Assembly (NCBI RefSeq): GCF_037975245.1
Contig: NC_092573.1
Span: forward strand, 6,808,501 to 6,872,500
Direction: 5' to 3'
Source: Apostichopus japonicus
Taxonomy: Eukaryota > Echinodermata > Holothuroidea > Aspidochirotida > Stichopodidae
Length of the DNA stretch: 64,000 nt
A program made the translations under genes and the position numbers. A model generated the notes under the pieces. That model searched no databases. It saw only the letters and a program-made list of their open reading frames with translations, and had not been told where the DNA came from. The stretch's first letter is position 1, and every line of letters starts with the position of its first letter. Shown one piece after another: positions 1-12,513 of this stretch.

Positions 1-1790
1 ATTAGTATATAAAGCAACGTGTATACACGCAACGCTGTTTATATGGCGTGAATTTGTCGTTCGTATAGAATTTGGCCCTCTATCGGACGTTAAGTTGACA
101 AGTCATTTTCTTGGGGCGGGGGGGGGGGGGTATCTAACACTTACTTTATTGTCGTATCTTACTTATACAAATGTAAAGTTATTTTTATCATTATGATCGC
201 TCTTGGGACCATTCAATTGTTCCTGTTAGTAACAATAATGAAAGCAGTCATGCTTGAGCTATGTGGCTCAACACATTTATCTGTTTTGATACATGATGAT
301 GTTTTAACGTATGAAAATGTAAGCAAGCGGTGACATATATGAATACGCCTATACGTTTAATCACCGCAAAGCTGTGTAAGGTTAGAAGCACGGAAGAGTG
401 AACATTACCCGTACATTATAGATTTGAGCTAACGGCAACTGATCCAGAGGAGAGTAGTAAGAAGCCAGTAAGGATGTTAACTGATCGCGTTGACCGTGGA
501 TCACCCCCCCCCACCCACCCCCTCATCCAGGGAGTTGTTATGGAACTCCCCACCTCATTCCCCACCCGTAAAGGCAACACAACTCATTTCTATTTCGTCT
601 TGAGAAGAAAATAAAACGGCGAAATAACTGTTACTTTTGTTGCGCAACGACATGAATATTCATATATGCAGATGTCCTGGAAGTATTTATCCGCAGTATA
701 GTATAATCGTAGATTTCGCGAATAATTTCAGACAAGACCTTGAAGATGTTCTCTACACCTTCCAGATGTTTTCCCTCTATGGTAATATTTCTCTTTCATA
801 TGTGAATAGTTGTGCATAGACAGAACATGGTCAACACTGAAGAAAAATTTAAAATCAGAGACAATTTAAGAAAAACAAACTCAGAAAAAATTACCTTCAA
901 TTCTTCTGCAGCCTCGCTGAACTTTGGTGGCTGATAACCTCAAGATAAAATAATCCCCCCCCCCCCGCAATTTCATTAGAAACACAAAAAAGAGGGGAAA
1001 AGTAAACTTGATAGCAAAGGCTTTCTTGGGTTTTCTAATGCACGAGCAGGAAATTGCTCAAGGAGTATAAGTTCGTTTAACCAGGGAGTTGTTATGGAAA
1101 CTCCCTGGTTTAACAGTGGATATATATTTTGATCTGGCTTCTAGCGCTCACCAAGTATCTATGTATGTTTAGTTCCATCCGAGGTTGAAGGAACATGAGA
1201 ATGATTTTGCTGTAGGGCATCTTGAAGAAAGAGAATGTGCATCCAACGATAGATCAACATCGTATATTTTTATACAGAATAACACGTTGCGCCTATTATC
1301 ATTTCATCGGTATACTAATGCTCAAACTGCGATGAATAGCACTGATGACGAAGAGCACCCTAAAGATCATGATAATAATTGGATTTTCATCGGTCCCCCA
1401 ACCCCGCCCCCACCCACTTACCCCCCCCCCCCACCCGTATCACAACCATCTCACTTCTACAACCCGCTTCAGAGATTTCCTTCTTGAAAAAAGGATAATG
1501 ATATGATTAGTTGTCATCGGCAAACTATTGCAATCAATCAAAAGAGCATTACAAAGAGAAATAATGTTAAAACATAAGAGGTATAACATCAATACTGACA
1601 TTATATAATACTAGATTAGGTATTAAATTCACAAAGAGTAGAACATACAGTGGAAAGATAATTGAATGATTGAGGATAATACTAAGAAAGTTTAACAATA
1701 AAACCTGTGGATAAGAAGTCAATGGAGAGCAAGAAAACAGGAAACAGAATATAACGAAGGAGTAAGAGTGACAAAGAAAGATAGCAAAGT
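1..1790. other. intergenic DNA without a supportable gene
   Basis: I see no convincing exon here. The open frames are short and low-complexity, such as a proline-rich frame over a C-run near 1.4 kb. Notable contents are homopolymer G/C runs (about 118-132, 507-530, 955-967, 1420-1432) and a near-perfect hairpin at about 1080-1111, whose left half recurs at about 526-552 (see findings). Confidence 0.6.
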
Positions 1791-1794
1791 ATAC

Positions 1795-2500
1795 CCCTAC
1801 CCCGTCCACCCCACTATGTATCCACATCACTATGTATCTACATCACTGTGTATCCACCCACTTTGTATCCACCCCTTGCAATATGTATCCACATCATTAT
1901 GTATCTACATCCCTATGAAACCAGGCTACAGTCCACCCCACTATGTATCCACATCACTATGTATCCACCCCACTATGCATCCACCCCACTATGCATCCAC
2001 CCCTTGCAATATGTATCCACATCACGATGTGTCCACATCACTATGTATTCACCCCACTATGTATCCACATCACTATGTAACCACATCACTATGTATCTAC
2101 ATCCCTATGAAACCAGGCTACAGTCCACCCCACTATGTATCCACATCACTATGTATCCACCCCACTATGCATCCACCCCACTATGCATCCACCCCTTGCA
2201 ATATGTATCCACATCATTATGTATCTACATCCCTATAAAACCAGGCTACAGTCCACCCCACTATGTATCCACATCACTATGTATCCACCCCACTATGCAT
2301 CCACCCCACTATGCATCCACCCCTTGCAATATGTATCCACATCACGATGTGTCCACATCACTATGTATTCACCCCACTATGTATCCACATCACTATGTAA
2401 CCACATCACTATGTATCTACATCCCTATGACCCAGGCTTCAGTCCACCCAACTATGAATCCACATCACTATGTATCTACATCTCTATGAAACCAGGCTAA
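1795..2500. repeat. higher-order minisatellite built on ATGTATCCAC-type units
   Basis: The basic word is a 12-16 bp unit of the type CACTATGTATCCAC. Units are arranged into larger blocks marked by the phrase CCTATGAAACCAGGCTACAG near 1913, 2105, 2233 (ATAAAACC variant) and 2426 (variant). Spacing alternates between roughly 192 and 128 bp, so a block of about 320 bp is repeated nearly twice. Three plus frames stay open through the array, but they only encode the repeat (YPHHYVSTS-like) and are not treated as genes. Confidence 0.9.
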
Positions 2501-2509
2501 AGAGTGTTA

Positions 2510-3397
2510 GGAAAAGGAGATAGAACGCAGGAAGCATTGTGAATTGTTAGATAACAAAAGAGCTTTGTAACAAGTTAACAAGGGTATGTAGAGACGTGAG
2601 ACGGTCAATCAAAGACTTTCATCTCTTGACTATTGAAACAGATAGAATGCTGAGTGGATTTCAAACGATTTACATGAATGATGAGAGAGTTGCTAAATCT
2701 AGCGTTGTAGTTGTGCACGGAATAACGATTGACCGCCCCCCCCCCCAAAAAAAAAAAAAGAGGTTAAAACACTTAGGTTGAGCCCATTACAAAATCATTG
2801 CAATTATAAACGTAGATGAAGTAAAAGTGACATTTTTTTTATGACAAATTGACTTACTACAATAAACCCAAATAGCAATTTTGGATGATCGAAGTTGGTT
2901 TTCGAAAATTCTTACAATTATCAAAAATGTATCTTTAATGAAAAATACTAACGAAAACAAAGGCGAAATTAAAGGAAATTGTGAGGCCCTGAATGTTAGG
3001 GTTGATTTGTGATACCATAAATATAGACAGAGAGAGAGTGTGTGTTTGTTATCGGGAGGATATTCAGCATGGGAATATATGTTGTGACTGTAGCAAGCTA
3101 AGAAATGACAACCCGGAAAAGAAGTTAATACAAAAAACGTCTGAAAATGGTCCAAAGAGCACTTTTCGAAACATTTAGGAGGTGACTTTGGGCCAACTAG
3201 GGCTACCATTGTCGGGGAAATCTTTCAGTTTGTCATGAAAGATTCTCCCAAGTTGTCGGGAACGTAAAATCTTGTCGGGCTGAACCTGTCAGCCTGTGTC
3301 AAGTATAGATTCATTGTCGCTTAGTTTATCTAGAAATCATAAACTTTTGTCCTGTAATGTTGCCGTCGAAACCTGAGTAGACGCCTCTGTCAGACAA

Positions 3398-3430
<33 letters not shown>

Positions 3431-3820
3431 TAATAATGTGAAACAGTTGAATACGAACACTCTTTGAATTTTAGCACGTTTGCTTGTCTAAGTAAATGCG
3501 ACATAACTAAGGTTTCCTTTATAGTCCTCCGTGTTTCGTAGTTTCTATGGCAACATCGAGGAGAGAAGGAGACAACACATCTTGTTACTAACGTAATATC
3601 ATACACCAGAATAGTGTTTGATTTAGCTTGGACTTTGGTCTTCCCTAATTCTTGAAAAACCATTTAAAAAAAAAAAGAACACACGCTTGATAGAACATGA
3701 TTTTACCAATTGCTTATATGTACTGTGTGTACTGCTTGTGCGATGCGACGTATAAGCCTGAGTCACGGGATTAATGGATTTCTACGGTTGACAGAGCTAA
3801 CACTTGGAAACAATTTATAT
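2510..3820. other. intergenic DNA, nothing recognised
   Basis: There is no exon-like or transposon-like structure I can support. It contains a C-run followed by an A-run at about 2737-2760 and a T-run at about 3401-3423, which breaks the open frames around it. Confidence 0.5.
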
Positions 3821-3828
3821 GTCTTAGT

Positions 3829-5029
3829 TAGTGTTTACACGGGTCCAAAAATCGGGAACCGGGTACCCGAGAGCCGTTACCCGTCGGGTATCCGGGTACC
3901 CGGGAAAAAATGTTTACCCTCGTGTATCACGATTTTCAAGAAATTACATATTGAATGCTATAATAAATAAATTATATTCTCTGCTGACAATGTTTTCATG
4001 TTCAAAACGTATGTGTAACTGTAAGGTAAGGTATAAAACCTTCCTCAATAATTTCTATTTGTTTTTTTTCTGTCATAAACTTGTTAATTACTCAATATAA
4101 TTAACATTAGGCTACTATTAATTAGTAGCAATGTTGTTAACATCGCACTGCCGCCGCTGCTTATGCTTGCTGTCCACGTCTATTGGATCAGACCATAAAA
4201 TATCCCTTTACTTTAGCTCAGTTGTTACTACTACTATCTATTATGGTTCTCATTAGCCGCGAAATTACGCGATTCGCGCAATTTGATCGCATTTGGAATA
4301 CACGATTAGTAAAAAGCCACTTGCGATTATTATTTTTTAGTTATCCCGTCTATAATCCATAAACATGTCGTAAAATTCCTTGTCAGCCTTTCCTTAGATG
4401 AAATAAACGAATGAATAAATAATAATTTCTTCCACATGGTAGCCTAACACCACACTAAGTCAATGCATGAGAAATCTAGCAAAGCCTAACCATCTGTTTA
4501 TTCGCTGAAATTGTGACGCAGTTATGAGATATCCATGGAACACATTCATTATTGCTGTTACGTTCGACCACGTGGCTGCCTAACACCACACTAAGTCAAT
4601 GGGGTAATCTAGCATAGCCATTTGTTTATTAGCTGAAATTGTGACGCAGTTATAAGATATCCATGGAATACTTTCGTTATTGCTGTTATCTTCAACCACA
4701 TGGTAGCCTAACACCACACTAAGTAAATGGGAAATCTGCCTAACCATCGGTTTGCATTTTTTTATAAATCACACTTTGCGTAGGATTCGAGTAATAAATT
4801 AGGAACCAGGTAGTACCGCGTCGGGCGGGTACCTTCGTAATTGCTGTTATCTTCGACCACATATTTAAGCCTAACACCACCCTAAGTCAATGGGAAATCT
4901 GCCTAACCGTAGATTTGCAATTTTTTTTTTTAAATCACACTTTGCGTAGGATTCGGGTAATAAATTAGGAACCGGGTAGTATTGCGTCGGGCGGGTACCC
5001 GGGTACCCGGATAACCCGTGCAAACACTA
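3829..5029. mobile_element. non-autonomous hAT-type transposon, 1.2 kb
   Basis: The ends are inverted copies of TAGTGTTTACACGGGT (right end TAGTGTTTGCACGGGT when reversed). The element is flanked by a perfect 8-bp direct repeat, GTCTTAGT, at 3821-3828 and 5030-5037. An 8-bp duplication and this TIR style fit the hAT superfamily. GGGTACCC-rich subterminal blocks lie at both ends. The interior carries four copies of a segment containing CCTAACACCACACTAAGTC (near 4444, 4577, 4706 and 4868), and the last two also share an AATCACACTTTGCGTAGG block. No transposase frame is present, so it would need a partner for movement. Confidence 0.85.
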
Positions 5030-5037
5030 GTCTTAGT

Positions 5038-7894
5038 GAAGAATGTAGAAAAAAGATCAATCTGCTAATTGAAATTTCACACTACACTCACTTTAATGGT
5101 TATTCATTGTTTTCTTTGAATTCTAAGTAAAAAATGTTAAAATCAAGAGGCACAGTATACATATATACTCAATCATCTCGGGTTGTATATGAATTATCGC
5201 TGGAATAGAAGCAAATTGAGGTTTTCGTTGAATATCAAAAAAGGTGGTTTATTTCCCAAATGGTGTGAAGGAAGATAATGTACTGTAATTTAAAACTCCC
5301 TTGTTAAATCAAGACGTGTAAGAATGACATCACCAGATCAACGGAACGTTCAACAAAAATTTGATTATTAACATACACTGTATGTTTCTGTATGAAGGTT
5401 TCTTGTAGAAACTATTCTTTTAACAGCTACACGGATCACAATACACGGATCAAAATATCCTTTACGCCTACAGAAAAGTGAAATACGAACAGAATGTAGA
5501 TAACTGCCATACATCACAATTAGATAAGCTCGCACTTGGTCGCAATGATATCAAGATCATTGTGTGCGGCAGGTTCGCATGTGTGTGTTACAAGTTCCAC
5601 AGGTTCCACAATGATATTGTACGTTCAAAAGGATATAGTTGTTTCAATGAATCATAACTATAGAAAATTATAAACACTGTAATAATCAATACCATATCAA
5701 CATGGAAATTAAGTACAAGCAATAAATAACATTATGACGGGGTACCTTCGGGGACCAGGCGGTTTGGGGGGGGGGTGAGCGGTGGTATTCCAACACATTT
5801 AGTTTTACATTTAGAACGAACGTTCCTTTCTTTTAAGGTTGCAGGGGTTTTATGCATATTGATCAAACTACCCCGGTCTTTTTGTGAACAGAATTTCATT
5901 CCATATTTGCTAAATTATGTCCCTAAAGGTACCATATATGTACAAATTTTATTCATGATCAATTTTATGAATCATCAATAACAAAAGCGATAAAAGTAAA
6001 ATATTTAAATTTTAAAGAATAAAGGAGCTACCCCAATTCGTTTTCGTATATAAAGTCATAAAAGTGCAGTGGTTTGTGGACGATGATTTTACCCATACTA
6101 CGATAATTAAAATACTACATTTTTTTTCTATGCTCAAGTAATTTTGATTTCTTCAGAGTTAAATACCCACATAAAGTACACTTTTTTATGCAGTTATTTA
6201 CATTAACTAGCCTATATATAAGCGCTAACGATTTCCCACGTACTGCCCCGTACAAACTGTTTTATATTATATATCAAATTCTATTCCCTACGAATTTATC
6301 TAACAAGGTCACGTAGCTCGACAACGTATGGTTTATAATATTTTTATACCGATATAAACACGATATAACCGAATATTTTGCTGGTCCCCATATAATCATT
6401 GACAACACGTAACTATTAGTTAATATAAATTTTAGTTTTCCTGGTTATAAAGGTGCGATGATAAGTAATCAAAGATTAAGCAAAAACAAAAGGTTATGTT
6501 ACATTCAGCTTCAGGTGCCAAAATGTAATACTTTCCAATAACTTCGAATGCCTCCTACTTGCAAAAAAGAAAGAGGGTAAAACGTTTGGTTTTAGAAATA
6601 ATTACGTCTCAAGAGTACAATTTTGTCGTAGATACTAATATAGACAATATATACATATGCCTCCGAACCTTACAGAATGCACAATGTCACTCCACCCCAC
6701 CACACCCACCCCGCCCTTGCCCTTCCTGTCATTAGCTGCCCTTCCCTTCCCCGCTTTGTTCTGTGCAGTATCGTATCACATGAGTACTTTTTTTCATGCC
6801 TTTGTTGATCGAGCTTATATGCAAAAACAAAATATCAAAATTATTTCGAATGCAACCTTTGTGCTTGATATACATATATTCAGAGAGTAAATAAGCCCTA
6901 CACAGTTATGAGAAAATTAGGGGATTTGCATGATTTAGTCAGACTGGATATTTCCATGTGATGGACGGTATAGGTGGAAGAGACAGGAAAATATTTATAG
7001 GGAGTAATTCTATAGCACAGACGAAGAATATATACCTTAGAGACACGCTTGAGTCTGTGGGAAATGTGCCGGCAAATTTACAGCTTTCAAGCAATTACAG
7101 ATAGCATGTTGTATGAATATCCCATTCATCAGGTCTATATATATACTCAGACGATTGTGTGGGCATTCATATTATCACCAGCATGCATGGTCTTGTATAT
7201 GGTAGTTATTACACGGAGTGCTATAACTATAACAGTTTATGGAACTGAAAATGCTCTGGCATATATTAAATTTCGACATTTGCATAAAAAGTAACTACTG
7301 TTGCTTTGGTATAGGATGAGTTACATTGATGCGTATCTGATTCGTGTGTATGTAAACTTACAAGACCTGGTTAAAATTATGTTAAGCTGCAACGAAGCAC
7401 AAAACGATGCTTGCAAGCAATGTCCACGTATATAAATCAATATGTATAGGCCTTTACTGTAACCTAAATCATAAACAACGATTGCTATGTAATGTTTCAT
7501 TTAAGCTTAGTTGTAATTCAAATATATGCCTGTTTATGCATATGATATTGTAACGTGAATGACCTTTATACTCATCCGTAGTAAACTGCACTTAGCTTCA
7601 TAGCCAGCCATGTCATGAATATTCATAATCTCTTAGGATGTAATTTTAGGGGGTTAAATGTTAATTGCTGTGTTTTATAGACTAATTAAGAGAGTTATGG
7701 GTTTAGTAAACCAACATTATCATTAAGTTAAATGTCTACGACATGTCTGCACATGTTTGGGGGCATAATGTTATTGTTGTTAATTAAATAGTTAAAGGGA
7801 CTGTACTTCCCATGTTGTACTGTTATATTGCGTGGTATATGGACCAGAGTGAAACGGTCAAATAAACGTTTGTAAAATTAGTCTTTTCTAAAAA
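5038..7894. other. intergenic AT-rich DNA, no supportable gene
   Basis: Open frames are under 82 codons and lack recognisable domains. The longest, at 7049-7294 (+), encodes a hydrophobic stretch that I do not recognise. AATAAA at 7860-7865 is followed about 25 nt later by a short A-run at 7890-7896, which looks like a transcript 3' end, but no upstream exon could be identified. Confidence 0.45.
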
Positions 7895-9248
7895 AACTGG
7901 CACTCTCACTCTCTAAAGTCTTGTGCGCAGAGTCATATTTTGTTGTGAGTTTGTAACCTGGCCTGTATGGCTGGCCATCAGTCTCAAATCATCGGAGATC
8001 GACTTATACTGATTTAAATCGACATATACCAGTTTCCTTCGACATATACGAGTTTCCTTCGACAAACCAGTTTCATTCTACATATCATCGATTTAAATCG
8101 ACATATACCAGTTTCATTCTACATATCATCGATTTATTTTACTTATCATCGATTTAAATCAATGATAAGTAAAATAAATCGATGATATGTCGAAGTAAAC
8201 TGGTATATGTCGATTTAAATCGATGATATGTAGAATGAAACTGGTATATGTCGATTTAAATCGACATATCATCGATTTATTCTACATATCATCGATTTAT
8301 TTTACTTATCATCGATTTAAATCGATGATAAGTAAAATAAATCGATGATATGTCCATTTAAATCGACATCTACCAGTTTAAATCGATGATATGTCGAAAT
8401 AAACTGGTATATGTCGATTTAAATCGATGATATGTCGAAGTAAACTGGTATATGTCGATTTAAATCGATGATATGTAAAATGAAACTGGTATATGTCAGT
8501 TTAAATCGACATATACCAGTTTACTTCGACATATCATCGATTTATTTTACTTATCATCGATTTAAATCGACAACTGGCACTCTCACTCTCTAAAGTCTTG
8601 TGCGCAGAGTCATTTTTTGTTGTGAGTTTGTAACCTGGCCTGTATGGCTGGCCATCAGTCTCAAATCATCGGAGATCGACTTATACCGATTTAAATCGAC
8701 ATATACCAGCTTCCTTCGACATATACGAGTTTCCTTCGACAAACCAGTTTCATTCTACATATCATCGATTTAAATCGACATATACCAGTTTCATTCTACA
8801 TATCATCGATTTAAATCGACATATACCAGTTTCATTCTACATATCATCGATTTATTTTACTTATCATCGATTTAAATCAATGATAAGTAAAATAAATCGA
8901 TGATATGTCGAAGTAAACTGGTATATGTCGATTTAAATCGATGATATGTAGAATGAAACTGGTATATGTCGATTTAAATCGACATATCATCGATTTATTC
9001 TACATATCATCGATTTATTTTACTTATCATCGATTTAAATCGATGATAAGTAAAATAAATCGATGATATGTCGAAATAAACTGGTATATGTCGATTTAAA
9101 TCGATGATATGTCGAAGTAAACTGGTATATGTCGATTTAAATCGATGATATGTAAAATGAAACTGGTATATGTCAGTTTAAATCGACATATACCAGTTTA
9201 CTTCGACATATCATCGATTTATTTTACTTATCATCGATTTAAATCGAT
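7895..9248. repeat. 677-bp tandem duplication inside the foldback element
   Basis: The stretch from about 7895 to 8571 is repeated from 8572 onward with an offset of exactly 677 bp. The duplicated unit includes about 62 bp outside the element (ACTGGCACTCTCACTC at 7896 and 8573) as well as the element's left terminus (7957 and 8634). The duplication therefore happened after insertion rather than being part of the mobile unit. Confidence 0.8.
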
Positions 9249-10692
9249 GATATGTCCATTTAAATCGATGATATGTCCATTTAAATCGACATCTACCAGT
9301 TTAAATCGATGATATGTCGAATTAAATCGGTAGAAGTCAATTTCCGTGAACTTATACCAGTATCTAGCGTCTCAAATTGACATATACCTATTTAAATCGA
9401 CATATCATCGATTTAGCTCATTAACATATTCCAAATCCCGATTTCGGTGATGATTGACATGTGGAGATACATCACGTGTAGTCACCTGACAAGGCGGGCG
9501 AATAGTTTAATAGTTCCAAAATTACGAAGCTAGCAAGGGTGTTCATCATGGTTATGTCAATGGTAATTATGAACAATTACTTGCAAAAGATTTCGGTGTA
9601 ACAATAAGGCTGAAAAAACTGATATGTCAGTGATGTGCAATTATCTCAATGCAAACTGGGCTTGTCTACTCGAACACGTGGCGCTATGATATAGGAATAC
9701 ACATGCAACTGAATAGGCCCACAGTACGTACACAGATGCAATTACCTACTCCAGTTACACCATAAACAAAGATGATATTGTTCTGCAGTGAGGCCTACTG
9801 TAAGGTTACCTTTTAATGTAGCTAAATATATACCCATGGGATTTAACAGTTACAGTATTCAAGCTCAAATCATGCATTCCACTGTGCTCGTGTTTATTTT
9901 CAATTATTCGCCCGCCTTGTCAGGTGACTACACGTGATGTATCTCCACATGTCAATCATCACCGAAATCGGGATTTGGAATATGTTAATGAGCTAAATCG
10001 ATGATATGTCGATTTAAATAGGTATATGTCAATTTGAGACGCTAGAAACTGGTATAAGTCCACGGAAATTGACTTCTACCGATTTAATTCGACATATCAT
10101 CGATTTAAACTGGTAGATGTCGATTTAAATGGACATATCATCGATTTATTTTACATATCATCGATTTAAATCGATGATAAGTAAAATAAATCGATGATAT
10201 GTAGAATAAATCGATGATATGTCGATTTAAATTGACATATACCAGTTTCATTCTACATATCCTCGATTTAAATCGACATATACCAGTTTACTTCGACATA
10301 TCATCGATTTATTTTACTTATCATCGATTTAAATCGATGATAAGTAAAATAAATCGATGATATGTAGAATGAAACTGGTATATGTCGATTTAAATTGACA
10401 TATACCAGTTTCATTCTACATATCATCGATTTAAATCGACATATACCAGTTTACTTCGACATATCATCGATTTATTTTACTTATCATCGATTTAAATCGA
10501 TGATAAGTAAAATAAATCGATGATATGTCGAAGTAAACTGGTATATGTCGATTTAAATCGATGATATGTAGAATGAAACTGGTATAAGTCGAGGGAAACT
10601 GGTATATGTCGAAGGAAACTGGTATATGTCGATTTAAATCGGTATAAGTCGATCTCCCATGATTTGAGACTGATGGCCCGCCATAGGCCTGG
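7957..10692. mobile_element. large foldback-like element built of self-complementary short words
   Basis: The outer ends are imperfect inverted repeats: CTGGCCTGTATGGCTGG at the left and, reversed, CAGGCCTATGGCGGGCC at the right. Both run on into the same GGCCATCAGTCTCAAATCAT block. The interior is a mosaic of a few short words in both orientations: TCGATTTAAATCGA (itself palindromic), CATATACCAGTTT, CATATCATCGATTTA and TTTTACTTATCATCG. Perfect palindromes are dense: 8284-8353, 9002-9071 and 10296-10365 (70 bp each) and 10401-10586 (186 bp). Arms at about 9250-9504 and 9905-10160 are mutual inverted copies around a 400-bp non-repetitive loop. No coding frame lies inside. This architecture resembles foldback (TU-type) transposons known from sea urchin. 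I found no clear target duplication, so mobility is inferred. Confidence 0.7.
9505..9904. other. 400-bp unique loop between the inverted arms
   Basis: Ordinary-composition sequence sits between GGCGGGCGAATA at the end of the left arm and its reverse complement at the start of the right arm. No open frame of note and no tRNA or other RNA signature was seen. It is the only non-repetitive part of the foldback element. Confidence 0.6.
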
Positions 10693-12146
10693 TCTCTAGT
10701 TGCTGCCCTGCGGTGGTTAACTGATACACAGGCTAGCAACGATTTCTCCAAACAGATCTTCTGGCAGTATTCTTGGCCATGCTGAGGACCCTCGGAACGC
10801 AACAATATGTTAATAACCACTGAAACCTATAGTAGGCCTTCTTAAACAACTGCAGAATACGACTAAATACAACAACTCGATGTGGTTGTCTTAATAAATC
10901 TGGCTATAACAAGACAGCAATAGCCATACATATCCGTTCGTTGCTGAGGAAGTTTATATGTTGCATGTATCTAAGATATGCAGTCAGTGTCAGATCAACG
11001 TAAATACGTATCTGATGTATAGGCCTAGTAATGCCAACTTCTACTCAGCACATAACATATATTTTTTGGTCTATTTTAGCTTCTTTTCATCACGTTTTCA
11101 TTTCATGTACAACATATGATCTCAAATCATTCTCGTAACATACCATCTCAGCTAATGCCACTCCAAACATGAATCAATAACATGTAATTCAACAGTTTTT
11201 TTTTATGGATTATTATAAAGTTTAGAAAAATCCATATTTTAAGGCCATATTATGTTTAAGCCGTATTATACCGATTTCATTTCATTTTTGGTTTGATTAA
11301 AGAGAAACTTAATGATAGTATTGCAGTTAGATATTAACCACGAGAGGAGACTGTTCGAGAAAGTGAGACGTTCATATAATCTTACACTTTATAATACATT
11401 TAAAATGGGTAGTGAATAGCTAACGGTACATGTACCTCCATGTTATTTATCAATATACAACAAAAGCAATTTCAAACGGTAGACTCAGGCATGAACGGTT
11501 CAGTACAGCCTTGTTTTAGCTAAAAACACGTCACGTTTAAAGTATGATACGCTCGGATGAAAGGCACCCTCTCCCCCCCCCCCCCCCACCTTCCTGCAAT
11601 TCGCGGTGCTCTTAATCAACATAACCACTTTTTTCTGTCAGACAAAACAGGGCTGCCAAGAAAATTAATAACAAAGTTTCGCTGAACCGGTCGCAGTGAG
11701 GAGCAAATGTTAACTGTTTCTAGTTTAGGCAACTCTCATGCAGAGAGGAAAGAAGTATCTAGTCTCAGTGAAATTTTAATAGTTGCCTAAAAAATGTTAG
11801 TTTCTATGTCTGTCTGTTTCCCTGGGGGCAATTATGAAATCTTGCCGAAAACTCTCAGTTTTTTAGCCTTTCATAAAGTGTCAAGATTCACAACGTTTCC
11901 TGACGGCGGGAAATAGATCCCCATGCACGCACGTTTTTATTTCAGTGAATATTTCGGCATTCCGTCACACCGACTATTTTTATATTTAAACCATGCCTAC
12001 AATGTGTGTAAACACCTGCGCCTCAAATATCAAAATAGATGTTTTCCATTTTGCCTGCCAATTTTTGCTAAATCGAACAAGTATTACTGAAACTGAAATG
12101 AATTTCAATGAGACATCTTCCAATACATGTGTATACAAAATGAACA
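10693..12146. other. intergenic DNA, nothing recognised
   Basis: No exon, RNA gene or transposon end could be supported. A C-run lies at about 11572-11588. Confidence 0.5.
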
Positions 12147-12150
12147 TTAA

Positions 12151-12509
12151 AGGGTGTGAAGACTCGCGCACAAAGAAACGTCTCATGCCGGTAATCTGAC
12201 CTAGTTTCGAATGAGGTGTAACAGAATTGTTAGACACCACCATCGATCCCAGAAAATACACACACAGCTTGCTACCGTCGATAATTAGATTAATAGTGTA
12301 CAGTCAATACATACAGCTACGGTCAATACCCAGAACACAGTGTACATAGCAGCGATGGACATCTCAGGTATAGATAAAAGATAACAAGGTATCACGTTTC
12401 ATTACTGTCTGCATTTTGTAGCGACAAGCAGAAAACTTTACTTTCAAGCAACGGAAAGTTAACTTTTGCACAGCGCGGCACGCGTTTTGGGGCGAGTCTT
12501 CAAATGCCT
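12151..12509 (-). mobile_element. TTAA-flanked MITE, copy 1
   Basis: It is bounded by TTAA at 12147-12150 and 12510-12513. The termini are inverted: AGGGTGTGAAGACTCGC at the left and, reversed, AGGCATTTGAAGACTCGC at the right. It is homologous along its length, in opposite orientation, to the element at 49798-50106; shared words include GGTATTGACCGTAGCTGTAT. TTAA target sites are typical of piggyBac and Kolobok transposons. There is no transposase, so it is non-autonomous, and the superfamily is not decided. Confidence 0.82.
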
Positions 12510-12513
12510 TTAA

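Noticed and set aside
1768-2500. Overlapping frames of 121-213 codons rich in Tyr, His and Ser
   Set aside because: Three overlapping frames of the same strand all read through a minisatellite, with no domain or splice context.
7049-7294. 81-codon hydrophobic plus frame
   Set aside because: It has two hydrophobic stretches but no family resemblance; a frame of this length is expected by chance.
8140-10600. CRISPR repeats or bacterial regulatory palindromes
   Set aside because: Irregular spacing, words in both orientations and foldback architecture fit a eukaryotic inverted-repeat element instead.
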